Assembly (NCBI GenBank): GCA_025459125.1
Contig: JALORE010000001.1
Location: forward strand, 34,766 to 98,765
Origin: Planctomycetota bacterium
Lineage (GTDB): Bacteria; Planctomycetota; Phycisphaerae; Sedimentisphaerales; Anaerobacaceae
Reading direction: 5' to 3'
DNA length: 64,000 bases
Under the pieces are notes generated by a model that saw only the letters and a program-made list of their open reading frames with translations, was not told where the DNA came from and did no database searches. Shown one piece after another: positions 37,681 through 45,986 of the stretch (position 1 is the stretch's first letter; every line of letters begins with the position of its first letter). A program made the position numbers and the translations under genes.

Positions 37681-38551
37681 CGTCGTCCAAGGGCGGGGGC
37701 TCGTCGCCGCTGGTGGCAGCCGGAGCGCCGCCCGGCAGCAGGGCAGCCTTTCCCTGCTCGACCGTCTCGAACTCATTGGCCGCCGTCGTCTGTCCATCCT
37801 CCAGCGCGGTGTAGATCGCGCGGATGTCCGCCACGTCCTCCTCGGACCAGTCGGGCGCCTTCTTTCCCACGCGCTGCTCAAGCATCTCGATGGTGACGCT
37901 GTACTTGGCAAACGCTTTCTTCACCTTCTCCACCGCCTTGTGGACGCCTCCCTCTTTCTTGACCCCCTGGGCGATGGCCTTCTTCGCCGCGTCCATCGCC
38001 ATCTTGACCAGCCCCGCGGGCATGGCGTTGACGATGGCATTCCGCTGGGCCTTGGACTGGCCGACCTGGAAGTTGATGTCGATCACGCGATCCTCGTCCA
38101 TGCGACCCATGCCCTTCGACGGCTTCCTCTGGAGGTACTCACGCGCGAGGTTGAAGCCGGTCTCGTAGTCCACGAACTTGCCCCGGATGCGCCAGTGGCT
38201 GACGCTCTCGCCCACGGTGTCAGACGAGGCGAAGCAGTTGCCCCACGACCTCGCGAGGATCATCGCCATCTTGATCGACGGTCCCTCGATCTGCCCGCGG
38301 CTACCGTCCTTGTTCTTCGTCTGCCACGCATAGACCAGGCCCTCCGGGAACATCCCGCACTCCTGCTCGACCCGCTTGGCGACGAGCGGCAGATCCCGAG
38401 GTTGCTGGACGGACAGGGCCGTGACGTGGTCGGTCTGGACGGCCATCATGGTCGAGCCGGACATAATCGCTGCCTCGGATGCGGACTCGGGATGCGCCGA
38501 CTGGATCGCTCCCTTGAATCTGGACAGGGCCCTCTGGTTCTGGTTATCCAT
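37664..38551 (-). CDS. Putative single-strand annealing/recombination protein, 295 aa
   Basis: MDNQNQRALSRFKGAIQSAH. GQIEGPSIKMAMILARSWGN and FNLAREYLQRKPSKGM, then FQVGQSKAQRNAIVNAMPAG are phrases I associate with phage recombination proteins encoded beside exonucleases (RecT/Erf-like function). A helical C-terminus ends in an acidic tail (SGDEPPPLDDDG). With the adjoining Cas4-like nuclease it would make a recombination pair. The family assignment is tentative. Confidence 0.55.
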   Translation of the reverse strand: MDNQNQRALSRFKGAIQSAHPESASEAAIMSGSTMMAVQTDHVTALSVQQPRDLPLVAKRVEQECGMFPEGLVYAWQTKNKDGSRGQIEGPSIKMAMILARSWGNCFASSDTVGESVSHWRIRGKFVDYETGFNLAREYLQRKPSKGMGRMDEDRVIDINFQVGQSKAQRNAIVNAMPAGLVKMAMDAAKKAIAQGVKKEGGVHKAVEKVKKAFAKYSVTIEMLEQRVGKKAPDWSEEDVADIRAIYTALEDGQTTAANEFETVEQGKAALLPGGAPAATSGDEPPPLDDDGMGV

Positions 38552-38768
38552 TGCGGTCTCCTTTTTCTTCGCCGCGGAAGCGCCCGAAGTGCGCTTTCAG
38601 CAGCAGCTGCGCGCCCCCTCCGACGCGGAGGGTAAGCGAGTAGTGATCCCACCGGATCAGTGCCCCGGTAATCTCGTCATGCTGGGAAAACGCGGTGATG
38701 GTTTTCCCGAGGTGCTCGCGAAACCAATCATCCTGGACCCGATTGGGGCCGGCCGCCGATTCACCCAT
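38544..38768 (-). CDS. Sm/Hfq-like small protein, 74 aa
   Basis: ATG at 38768 (MGESAAGPNRVQDDWFREH). A short N-terminal helix, then KTITAFSQHDEITGALIRWD and HYSLTLRVGGGAQLLLK have the beta-strand order of the Sm1/Sm2 motifs (G-x-L-x-x-x-D-x-x-x-L-x-L). A domain that assembles into rings and binds RNA, or a DNA-associated Sm homologue, is suggested. It precedes the annealing protein gene. Confidence 0.55.
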   Translation of the reverse strand: MGESAAGPNRVQDDWFREHLGKTITAFSQHDEITGALIRWDHYSLTLRVGGGAQLLLKAHFGRFRGEEKGDRNG

Positions 38769-39228
38769 TGGCCGCCCCCTCTGCCAGTGCCACTTCCTCG
38801 GCACTCATCTCCTGAAGCACCCACAGCAATCCAGTGCCCGAACAGGAGTTGCACTGCGGGTCTGGTCTGCGCTGGCCACCGTCCGTGCAGTCGCACGTCT
38901 CTTGCGCCGACGGCTCGCCCTTGCGCTCCCTAACTTCGTGGTAGCCGCAAAGCATCACCTGCACAGCCTGGAGATCCTCAAGCGACATCTGACAGACATG
39001 GGCCATCGGCAGCAGGATGTATCCATCTTGTCCGGCTCGCTGGATCCGGCCGGTGACGGTGTCGTGCGGTGGCGCGGAACGCCCAAGGCGATCCAATAGC
39101 TCAAGCAACAGCGCCTGATCGTCGGCCCCCATCTCCATCGCATCCGCGACGCGAACGACCAATGATCGGTGGGCTTTGGCCTCGAAGAACTTGCGCAGCC
39201 TGGCTGGATCGTCTATTCCGAGAAGCAT
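38761..39228 (-). CDS. Hypothetical protein with DnaJ-like zinc motif, 155 aa
   Basis: Preceded by TTCAGGAGA, 9 nt from the ATG at 39228. Residues 110-135 (CDCTDGGQRRPDPQCNSCSG) resemble a DnaJ-type zinc-knuckle pair. The rest is helical. It is the first gene after the terminator at 39.25 kb. Confidence 0.6.
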   Translation of the reverse strand: MLLGIDDPARLRKFFEAKAHRSLVVRVADAMEMGADDQALLLELLDRLGRSAPPHDTVTGRIQRAGQDGYILLPMAHVCQMSLEDLQAVQVMLCGYHEVRERKGEPSAQETCDCTDGGQRRPDPQCNSCSGTGLLWVLQEMSAEEVALAEGAANG

Positions 39229-39249
39229 GGGCGGTCTCCTGAAGAAGAG

Positions 39250-39307
39250 AAAAAGTGGCCCGATCGCCGGAGACCACGCGCTGGACAGCGCTAGGATGCG
39301 ATCGGGC
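39250..39307 (-). terminator. Rho-independent terminator after lysis genes
   Basis: 10-bp perfect arms GCCCGATCGC/GCGATCGGGC (39258-39267 and 39298-39307) enclose a second hairpin GCGCT-GGAC-AGCGC; on the minus strand CAC and TTTTT follow. It separates the spanins from the early-type genes. A further stem GGTGAGC/GCTCACC lies over the spanin stop codon (39330-39352). Confidence 0.7.
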
Positions 39308-39340
39308 TCGTTTGGCTCGCCAAGTGGACGGTGAGCCTAG

Positions 39341-39718
39341 CTATCGCTCACCGCCGAGGTCTCCCGGGGCCCGAGGGCCCATCCCGGCATCGGGCGTTAG
39401 CCTAAGTGGAATGCCGCTGTCAACTGCATTCTCGCAACGAGCCCGAACTTCAAGGATCCACGCCCGGAGAGCCGAGACGTTCTTGGCCAAGATCGCGGCA
39501 TTGGGAGTGTCGTAGCAGACCATCTTCTCCGGACATCCCATGGTCTGGCGCTTGACCGTCTCGATCAGCACCTTCGGTGGGAGCTTGCAGGGCACTTCCA
39601 CCTTGACCACCGCTGCCGGCGGGCACGCTGGGCATGGGGCGAAGCACTCTCGCTTCGAGAGCCAGCAGCAACCAGAAAGCAGAACCGCGTGACACGTAAC
39701 GATCAGCTTGGCGGTCAC
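39341..39718 (-). CDS. Outer-membrane spanin-like lipoprotein, 125 aa
   Basis: MTAKLIVTCHAVLLSGCCWL: a lipoprotein signal with the lipobox LLSGC. The mature part is Pro/Cys-rich (CPACPPAAVVKVEVP) and short, typical of an o-spanin (Rz1 partner). It follows an inner spanin with ATGA overlap, which supports the pair. Role: fusion of inner and outer membranes in lysis of a Gram-negative host. Confidence 0.65.
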   Translation of the reverse strand: MTAKLIVTCHAVLLSGCCWLSKRECFAPCPACPPAAVVKVEVPCKLPPKVLIETVKRQTMGCPEKMVCYDTPNAAILAKNVSALRAWILEVRARCENAVDSGIPLRLTPDAGMGPRAPGDLGGER

Positions 39719-40035
39719 ACCTCACCCCCTTCGAGCTCGTGGTCGAGCCACTGCCGAACCGCCTCGGGATCGCCGCATTTGGCCAGTCGGTCGCGCGTCT
39801 CTTGCAACTGTCCGCGGAGAACGGCCGCCTGGTCGTCCATGGTCTTGATCTGGCGCTCCAGCTCGAACACCCGCTCGCGGTTGGCATCGGCGATCTTGCG
39901 ACACTCGCGCTCACGCTCACCGGCGTCCTTCGCATCATTCTCGGCGCGCTGCTTGTCCGCGCGCTCATCCAGCGCCCAGATCATCAGCACCAGCCCCACG
40001 ATCAAGCCCGCGCCCCCGATCACCGCGTACCACAT
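39715..40035 (-). CDS. Inner-membrane spanin (Rz-like), 106 aa
   Basis: N-terminal signal-anchor WYAVIGGAGLIVGLVLMIWA, then a long periplasmic coiled coil (RADKQRAENDAKDAGERERE to LRGQLQETRDRLAK) and a short C-terminus. This is the i-spanin topology. Adjacent to the lipoprotein o-spanin. Confidence 0.7.
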   Translation of the reverse strand: MWYAVIGGAGLIVGLVLMIWALDERADKQRAENDAKDAGERERECRKIADANRERVFELERQIKTMDDQAAVLRGQLQETRDRLAKCGDPEAVRQWLDHELEGGEV

Positions 40036-40049
40036 GGTCCTCCCTCCCT

Positions 40050-40529
40050 CTATCCGTTTGTCGTGTGCGGCTTGCCGAGGATTCCGTGGTTGACCAGCTC
40101 CTCAAGCATCCCCGTGGCCCAGCCCGTGGCGAACACACCGGCCGCGGCCTCGAAAGTCAAGCCCCCCTGGAACGTCGCCAGGAGAGCCGCCGTCAGCGAC
40201 AGCACGGGCGAGACGACGTACTTCCAGCGGCCCATCTTCTCCAAGAGCTTGGTAGTCTTCAGCCCGAACATCGCGAGCATGATGATCACCGCCGAGAGAT
40301 ACCACCATTGGCCGCCTTTGGCCGCGGCGATAGCGTCCTTGACCGCGCCCGTGGCCTCGCCGATGTCTTTGGGCTCACTTGGCTGGCTGGCCGGAACCGG
40401 CTTCGTCACCGGCTGGCTGGTCGGGGACAGCCTCGCATCGGCAGCGGCCATTGCCGGAGCCGAGCGGAAAGCCGGCGACACCAGAAGCAACGCCAGGACC
40501 GCGCAGCTGATTTGTCTCCCCAGGAACAT
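40050..40529 (-). CDS. Holin-like membrane protein, 159 aa
   Basis: Start at ATG 40529 (MFLGRQISCAVLALLLVS) because AAAGGAGAA lies 5 nt upstream; the ATG at 40553 lacks one. A signal-like N-terminus with ALLLVSPAFRSAPAMA is followed by a Thr/Pro linker and at least one clear TM (WWYLSAVIIMLAMFGL) plus a hydrophobic C-terminal segment (YVVSPVLSLTAALLATF). It fits a holin or pinholin by position next to the spanins. Class uncertain. Confidence 0.6.
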   Translation of the reverse strand: MFLGRQISCAVLALLLVSPAFRSAPAMAAADARLSPTSQPVTKPVPASQPSEPKDIGEATGAVKDAIAAAKGGQWWYLSAVIIMLAMFGLKTTKLLEKMGRWKYVVSPVLSLTAALLATFQGGLTFEAAAGVFATGWATGMLEELVNHGILGKPHTTNG

Positions 40530-40752
40530 GCTCGTTCTCCTTTGCCGAGTCATCGGCAGTGAAGTCCCACGCTCGCCCCGATGCTCTGACCAGCACCAGA
40601 CCGAGCTCGGTCGCTCGCGTGGGAGTGACAGAAGCGTGGATGGCGCCGACAGGAGTCCTGACGATCACGACTATCTCGTGCGTCCGTCGGTCTACCCCAA
40701 CGCCAAAGGCCCCGAGGCTGTCGATCATGTGGATGTTGTCTGCGTTTTTCAT
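40375..40752 (-). CDS. Hypothetical protein overlapping holin start, 125 aa
   Basis: MKNADNIHMIDSLGAFGVGV; first about 80 residues (THEIVVIVRTPVGAIHASVT) have normal composition. The last 50 residues run in another frame over the holin-like gene for 155 nt. Either a true nested overlap, or an indel has removed the natural stop near 40530. Confidence 0.5.
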   Translation of the reverse strand: MKNADNIHMIDSLGAFGVGVDRRTHEIVVIVRTPVGAIHASVTPTRATELGLVLVRASGRAWDFTADDSAKENEHVPGETNQLRGPGVASGVAGFPLGSGNGRCRCEAVPDQPAGDEAGSGQPAK

Positions 40753-40755
40753 CGT

Positions 40756-42564
40756 CTACACCACCGGATAGGGTTGAGCCCACTGGTAGGTGAAATTGAC
40801 CCTGATCCAGTGGATGCGGCAGTCCTTGGCCTCGGCCGTCGGGCTGACAAAAGAGAGTACCAGCTGGTCCGTGTGTTGATCCATCGTTCGATCCGCGGCG
40901 TCTGCGTCACAGGTGAAGCGCATGATGTTCGTGTTCGAGATAGAGCCGTAGGCCCACTCTATGAACTGCTGTGTGGAGTTGAGATTCTTGAAGTCCGTGA
41001 CATCTGACAGCGCGGGCTTATCTCCGACGGCCGTGAACCCCATCCGGTGCAGCTGGGCGTGCATTCGCATGTTGTTGCCGCTGCTGACTTCCCCCCCGTC
41101 CTGGGTCCACATGACATCGATGTAGTTGATGATCGCTCCGTCGGGCAAGTTGATGAAGAACCGACAGGCTTTGGACATGACGTTGCAGTTGTAGAGCTCG
41201 GCCTCGCTGTCGGTGGGAGACGTGTCGCTGAGCAGCACCCACCCGTCGGCGCTGGACCGGACATCGGCAGCCCATTGCAGCGGGATCACGGTCGTGACGG
41301 TCTTGGTTTCCCACAGCGAGAACCCATTTTTTGCGAACACCGCCCCCTGCTCGGCCGCGATCCCCCGGGCGATAGCCGATGAGCCCATGCGGATCACCAC
41401 CTCGTCCGTGCCTCCCCAGTTCAACGTGCGTTTCCCGAAGTTGGTGTTCGACAGCTCGGTCGCGTCGATAAAGGAGTTGCCGAAGTAGGTCAAGGACATC
41501 GTGTCGCCATTGGCCCCGAACCCCTCGTCATCCCCGCGAGGATCCATCACCAGGTACCCGTAGCGCTTCCCAGCGTCCTCGTAGAACGCGAACTTGGCCA
41601 CGGGCGTGTCAGTCACGTAGTCACTGCCCCAGAATGCTATCGCTGGGGCATAGGCCAGGTGGAGATTGGCCGTGGCCTGCATCTTCACCGAGTCGACCGT
41701 GTTGTGCAGCGTCACCTGCTTGTGCGCGCCCGGCACCGCGGCCCCCGGCCCGAAATGTTCCACTCCAGCGCTTTCGAGGTCGATGGCCGGCAGCTTCACA
41801 TGCGAGACGTTGCTGCCGTTGTCGATAATCTCCCCGAGCTGGCGACGGACCATCTGGGACCACAGGTGCAGGTCGCCCAGGCCGTAGGTCGCCCGGTCGG
41901 CATTCCGGTCGTTCGTCCCGTCGCCCCACTCCTGCTCATAAGGGCCATCGGCCGTCGCGGCACTGCCCTCGAAGAAGAAGTGCCGGTAGTCCGCCAGGGC
42001 GCTGATCACGGGACCGGATGCAATTGTGACGCGGTAGACGCGGAACCACTCGCCGTTGCCCGGCGGGGCCAGCGCCGCTGCCTGATAGACTGCCTCCCAC
42101 GTTGCTTCCTTCTGGGTGTAGACCGTGTCCACCTCTTCAGCCGCGGGCGATCCCACGGGGTTCCAGAAAATGCGGTTTTCGCGGCTGGAATCGGCCTGGA
42201 CGTAGCGGACGTAGACATCGTAGTTGCCGACGCTGGCCGTGGAAAAGTCCAGGGTGTAGCTATCGGGGCTGGAGTCGCCATGGACCACCCCAAACTCCAG
42301 GTCCGCCCCGTTCAACAGCCCCAGGATCGCCTTGCCCGAAGACAGCACCAGCGTCGTGCCGGTCCCAAGCCCGCCGGGCACGGTCCCGGAGAACCCGGAG
42401 AGAACCCTCGCCTCGTGAGCCGCGGCGCTTCCGGTGGAACGCCCTCGGGGAAGGATCAGACACCGGGTCGCCCGGGCCATATCCTGCTCCACCAGCTGGC
42501 CGGTCGCGAGCTCCAGGTCGGACAGCTGCACTCGCTCGTTTGGGTACCATTGGATGTGGTCCAT
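40756..42564 (-). CDS. Virion tail-fibre/baseplate-associated protein, 602 aa
   Basis: MDHIQWYPNERVQLSDLELA. A phage-style N-terminal segment with VLSSGKAILGLLNGADLEF and a long beta-rich region (NYDVYVRYVQADSSRENRIF), ending in a jelly-roll-like part (RIHWIRVNFTYQWAQPYPVV). Located directly after the fibre cluster and before the lysis genes. The N-terminal phrase is typical of fibre proteins that attach to a baseplate; receptor unknown. Confidence 0.65.
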   Translation of the reverse strand: MDHIQWYPNERVQLSDLELATGQLVEQDMARATRCLILPRGRSTGSAAAHEARVLSGFSGTVPGGLGTGTTLVLSSGKAILGLLNGADLEFGVVHGDSSPDSYTLDFSTASVGNYDVYVRYVQADSSRENRIFWNPVGSPAAEEVDTVYTQKEATWEAVYQAAALAPPGNGEWFRVYRVTIASGPVISALADYRHFFFEGSAATADGPYEQEWGDGTNDRNADRATYGLGDLHLWSQMVRRQLGEIIDNGSNVSHVKLPAIDLESAGVEHFGPGAAVPGAHKQVTLHNTVDSVKMQATANLHLAYAPAIAFWGSDYVTDTPVAKFAFYEDAGKRYGYLVMDPRGDDEGFGANGDTMSLTYFGNSFIDATELSNTNFGKRTLNWGGTDEVVIRMGSSAIARGIAAEQGAVFAKNGFSLWETKTVTTVIPLQWAADVRSSADGWVLLSDTSPTDSEAELYNCNVMSKACRFFINLPDGAIINYIDVMWTQDGGEVSSGNNMRMHAQLHRMGFTAVGDKPALSDVTDFKNLNSTQQFIEWAYGSISNTNIMRFTCDADAADRTMDQHTDQLVLSFVSPTAEAKDCRIHWIRVNFTYQWAQPYPVV

Positions 42565-42575
42565 GGATGCTCCTC

Positions 42576-45092
42576 TTATCCCTCGTCGCCGCGCTGGGTG
42601 ATGCCGTACCGCGGAATAACCCCAGCAGCCACGATAGCGTCAATGATCTCCCTGGTCAGCCGATCCACGTCCGCCAGGTACATGGGGTAGTAGATTTCTC
42701 CGACGGTCCCGCCCGCTCCGTCGTTGTGAACAAACTCGTCGAGCAGCACCTGCGCTGATGGGATGGTCGTGTAGGCCACTCGCACGGGAGTGGCCGCCGC
42801 CGGCAAGGCATCGCGCACGGTGATGTTCGATGTGGCGTAGGATGCCGTACCGACCACCTCGAACATCAGACCCGATTCTGCCACCATCTGCGATTCGTCG
42901 AACGACCAGTCAAGCCCGGTCTCGGTGACGAACCCGCCGGCCTTGAACACCACGGCCGTGTACTCGTCCTGGATTGCCACCACCCAATAGCTGCCGTTGT
43001 TCGACGGCGTGGCACTGCTGCCGGCGATCTTGATGTACTTATTCGCGTCCCTGTCGGTCAGCCGCGGGTGACGTAGGATGATCCGGCTGATCGTGTCGTC
43101 CCCGGTCTCGACCTTGGCCTCGTCCGCCCGGACTTCCCCGACAAGATCCAGCTGGCCGGCCCCCACGTAACTGGCCAGCCACACCCCATCGTTCTGGTTC
43201 CAGTCCTGGGAGTACACCGCCACACGCCGGCCATCATCGTCGGCGGTGAACGGGCTGGACGCGCTGGAAAGAGATGACCCGGGCATCCCGATCACTCCAT
43301 CGGCGCGCCGGACGTTCGTCCACTCGCGGTCGTTTGCTGACCAGATTCGCAGACCATCCCACTGGCAGGTCCACGTCTGGTTGTCGCCGTTGTTGACGTA
43401 GCCGAAGCTGAACAGCGTGTCCGAGGAAGCCCCAAAGTCATCCCACGGGACAGACAGGGCCGTCCGGCCATCGATGTTCGCCCGCACCACGCCCTTGGCG
43501 CACTCGATTTCGATCCGATGCCAGTCGGTGGCATCACCCCACGTCCAGTCAACGGTGTCCAGCGCCACCTCGGCCACGCTGCCCAGAGATACCTCGTTCT
43601 CGAAGTCCCAGAACAGGCACACCTCGCGCTCGCCGTCGCACACGATCAGCTTCCAGGGCGCCCCGGCCGAGGCCGTGTGAGAGTCGATGCGCCACCAAAC
43701 GCCGAGCTTCCACTGACCAGGACCGATCCACGCGATCTCCCGCTCGTACCGACCGCCGTTCGCCGTCCCGCCCGCCTGAGCCTGCACGAGCAGGCCACCC
43801 GACACAGAGAACACTGACCCCTCGGCAGCCCCCTCGTTTTGGTAGGCCCACGCGGGATCCGCGGCGCTGGGCAGGACCGTCATCGCCAGCTCCTGCAGGA
43901 CATCACCGACCCTGATCGAACAGATGGTGGTCGGGTCGGATGTCACGGGGATGGTGTTGGCGTCGGAGCTGGTCGGCCACAGCACCTCTTCCAGGAATGC
44001 TTTGCCCTCGTAGACCTCAGACACCTCCATGACCGGGGTATCGATGAACACCTCACATGGATGCCCCACCAGATCCTCGTAGACCGACCATCCTCCCTCT
44101 GGGAACAACGCGGCCATCGCGAGCTCCAGCGCGTAGACCGGCGTCTTCGCCAGGTAGGGCAGCACCATCAGCAGTCGACGCCAGGTCTCATCCGGGCAGC
44201 CGCGCGGCCTGGAGAGCCCGTGGCGACGGGCGATGCGGTCGAGCTCCTCGCCCTCGGCATAGTCGACTTGAAGCGCCCGGCGCAGCCTATCCAGGCCGGA
44301 GTAGCCTTCGCCTCCGTCGTAGACCTCGGCGTCCTCCGGATGCAGCCGCGCGAGGTAGCCGTCCTCGTCGTAGGTCTTCATCCGCCACCACACGCCGCTC
44401 TCGCTGGTCACGAAGGCCGGCCCGGCCAGGTCGACGGTTTTGTCATCCACGACGGTAGCGATCACGCGCCAGCCGGCGTTGTCCACCGCCCCGTTCGCCA
44501 TGGGCAAGATCCACAAGGACTTCCCCGTGTCGCCAGACGCGAAGGTGCCTGCGGCCTTCACCACCAGGCGCTGGGGTGACGCGGGGTCGATCTCGCCATC
44601 CACCCCGCTAACGTCCGGCCCAAGGCCAATGAACTCCTGCGCCCCGGGAAGCACGACCGTTCCGCAGTAGGGCGTGGACAAGCTCTCGTTGTCGATCCAC
44701 AGCCGAAGGTTTCGGTCGCGAGTCGCGAAGTCGAGCGCGCTCTCAACCTGAATGCTAGACCATCGCCAGCGCACGTCGGTGCTGCCAATCCAGACCGGCG
44801 CGGTACCAGCAACGTCCACGACCTCCACCGACCCCGGATCGTTGAACGTGGCCACCCGGAAGGTCCCGCGGTTGGGCAGGGTCAAGATGTCCAACAGGCG
44901 ACCCACGTCGCTGGCTGCGAAAGCGTTGATGGTTCGGCTTTGCAGGTGCCCGGGCGTGATCGCCGAGAGCTCTGCGTCGTCCCCCCCGTAATTGGTCGCC
45001 TTGCGCAGCCGGGTGACCAACATCCCGCCGATCTCGTTGTCCGACTCGGCGACGGCTTCGATGGTTGCCGGCAGAAGGTTTTTGGTCGTCAT
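42576..45092 (-). CDS. Large baseplate/fibre protein with LamG-like domain, 838 aa
   Basis: ATG at 45092 (MTTKNLLPATIEAVAESD), overlapping the upstream stop by ATGA. A middle block LDRIARRHGLSRPRGCPDET then WRRLLMVLPYLAKTPVYALE resembles gpI/baseplate-arm helices of tailed phages. Around residues 460-600 the segment VWWRIDSHTASAGAPWKLIV, then DWHRIEIECAKGVVRANIDG is a concanavalin/LamG-like carbohydrate-binding fold. The end has beta-rich repeats (RIILRHPRLTDRDANKYIKI). Likely host recognition or baseplate linkage. Confidence 0.7.
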   Translation of the reverse strand: MTTKNLLPATIEAVAESDNEIGGMLVTRLRKATNYGGDDAELSAITPGHLQSRTINAFAASDVGRLLDILTLPNRGTFRVATFNDPGSVEVVDVAGTAPVWIGSTDVRWRWSSIQVESALDFATRDRNLRLWIDNESLSTPYCGTVVLPGAQEFIGLGPDVSGVDGEIDPASPQRLVVKAAGTFASGDTGKSLWILPMANGAVDNAGWRVIATVVDDKTVDLAGPAFVTSESGVWWRMKTYDEDGYLARLHPEDAEVYDGGEGYSGLDRLRRALQVDYAEGEELDRIARRHGLSRPRGCPDETWRRLLMVLPYLAKTPVYALELAMAALFPEGGWSVYEDLVGHPCEVFIDTPVMEVSEVYEGKAFLEEVLWPTSSDANTIPVTSDPTTICSIRVGDVLQELAMTVLPSAADPAWAYQNEGAAEGSVFSVSGGLLVQAQAGGTANGGRYEREIAWIGPGQWKLGVWWRIDSHTASAGAPWKLIVCDGEREVCLFWDFENEVSLGSVAEVALDTVDWTWGDATDWHRIEIECAKGVVRANIDGRTALSVPWDDFGASSDTLFSFGYVNNGDNQTWTCQWDGLRIWSANDREWTNVRRADGVIGMPGSSLSSASSPFTADDDGRRVAVYSQDWNQNDGVWLASYVGAGQLDLVGEVRADEAKVETGDDTISRIILRHPRLTDRDANKYIKIAGSSATPSNNGSYWVVAIQDEYTAVVFKAGGFVTETGLDWSFDESQMVAESGLMFEVVGTASYATSNITVRDALPAAATPVRVAYTTIPSAQVLLDEFVHNDGAGGTVGEIYYPMYLADVDRLTREIIDAIVAAGVIPRYGITQRGDEG

Positions 45093-45454
45093 TGTCGTGG
45101 CTCGCTGTTGAAGTTCCGTGCTCCCACCCCAAACTCCGGCGGAAACGATCTGCGGATGCGCTGGAGCTTGACTGGCCAGGATCTCTCGCAGACATCGACG
45201 AGGATGCTGTCGGAGTCCACTCCGTCTGTGATCTCCAGGGACACCTCTCCCTTTGGCACCGGGGGCGCCACGCACAGCAGAACCGCCCCATCATCGGACA
45301 TGGGAGCATATCCTCGGCCAGTCCCGCCGTGACATCGCTGACCAGAGAGCTCGACCGTCAAGGGGGTGGAGACCGGGAATTCACCGGAAACGACGATCAG
45401 ATCGCCGCCGGCCATCGAGAACGCGCTGGGAGAACAGGCGTCGATGCGGATCAT
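45089..45454 (-). CDS. IPT/TIG-like small virion protein, 121 aa
   Basis: ATG at 45454 (MIRIDACSPSAFSMAGGDL) overlapping by ATGA. The phrase SPSAFSMAGGDLIVVSGEFP is the beginning of an IPT/TIG immunoglobulin-like domain. Coupled to the large fibre gene. Probable fibre accessory or decoration protein. Confidence 0.55.
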   Translation of the reverse strand: MIRIDACSPSAFSMAGGDLIVVSGEFPVSTPLTVELSGQRCHGGTGRGYAPMSDDGAVLLCVAPPVPKGEVSLEITDGVDSDSILVDVCERSWPVKLQRIRRSFPPEFGVGARNFNSEPRQ

Positions 45455-45984
45455 CGGAGCACCCCCTGGCGAGCGTACCACGGGGCGAAGTTGGCCAGCA
45501 TCGACCGCATCCGCGAGCGCCTGGTGCGCTCTACCACGGCGATCTCGGCGTCGAGCGGGATTACGATGTCACCGACCTCCAGCGTCACGTATGCCTGTCC
45601 CACCGGCGTTGGCGGGGTCCAGATCGTGACCTCGGCCGTGGGGGCAATCCGCTCGTAACCATACCCCTGTCCGCAGTAGCACAGCGGGTCATCTACCGTG
45701 TGGAGCGCGCCGAAGTGGAAGCGCACGGTGTCCGATGAACTCCATGGCCCGCGAATTGTGATGGGATCTCCTCCGGCGTCGGAAATGATCTGGGGATAGA
45801 CCAGCAGCTCCGGCGCCAGCACCGCGCAGTTTCCGTACCGAACCTGCCCGTAGGGGCTCCGTCCATATCGGCACGAACTGTCGCCCGGGTCATACGGTAC
45901 CGGCGGGGGTGGTGAGACCTCCACGTCGAACTCGGCGTAGTCGACCCCAAGAGAACTGGCGATGTAGATCCTGATGATAGCCAT
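45451..45984 (-). CDS. IPT/TIG-like virion protein, 177 aa
   Basis: MAIIRIYIASSLGVDYAEFD followed by a Pro-rich linker. The core YPQIISDAGGDPITIRGPWS then VTIWTPPTPVGQAYVTLEVG matches IPT/TIG repeats. A basic tail (ERTRRSRMRSMLANFAPW) may contact the next protein. Probably a tail-fibre accessory. Confidence 0.55.
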   Translation of the reverse strand: MAIIRIYIASSLGVDYAEFDVEVSPPPPVPYDPGDSSCRYGRSPYGQVRYGNCAVLAPELLVYPQIISDAGGDPITIRGPWSSSDTVRFHFGALHTVDDPLCYCGQGYGYERIAPTAEVTIWTPPTPVGQAYVTLEVGDIVIPLDAEIAVVERTRRSRMRSMLANFAPWYARQGVLR

Positions 45985-45986
45985 GA

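Noticed and set aside
36316-37911. 531-aa version of the Cas4-like nuclease
   Set aside because: The first 77 residues run through the end of the upstream gene and are Ser/Arg/Pro-rich; a start near 37680 is preferred.
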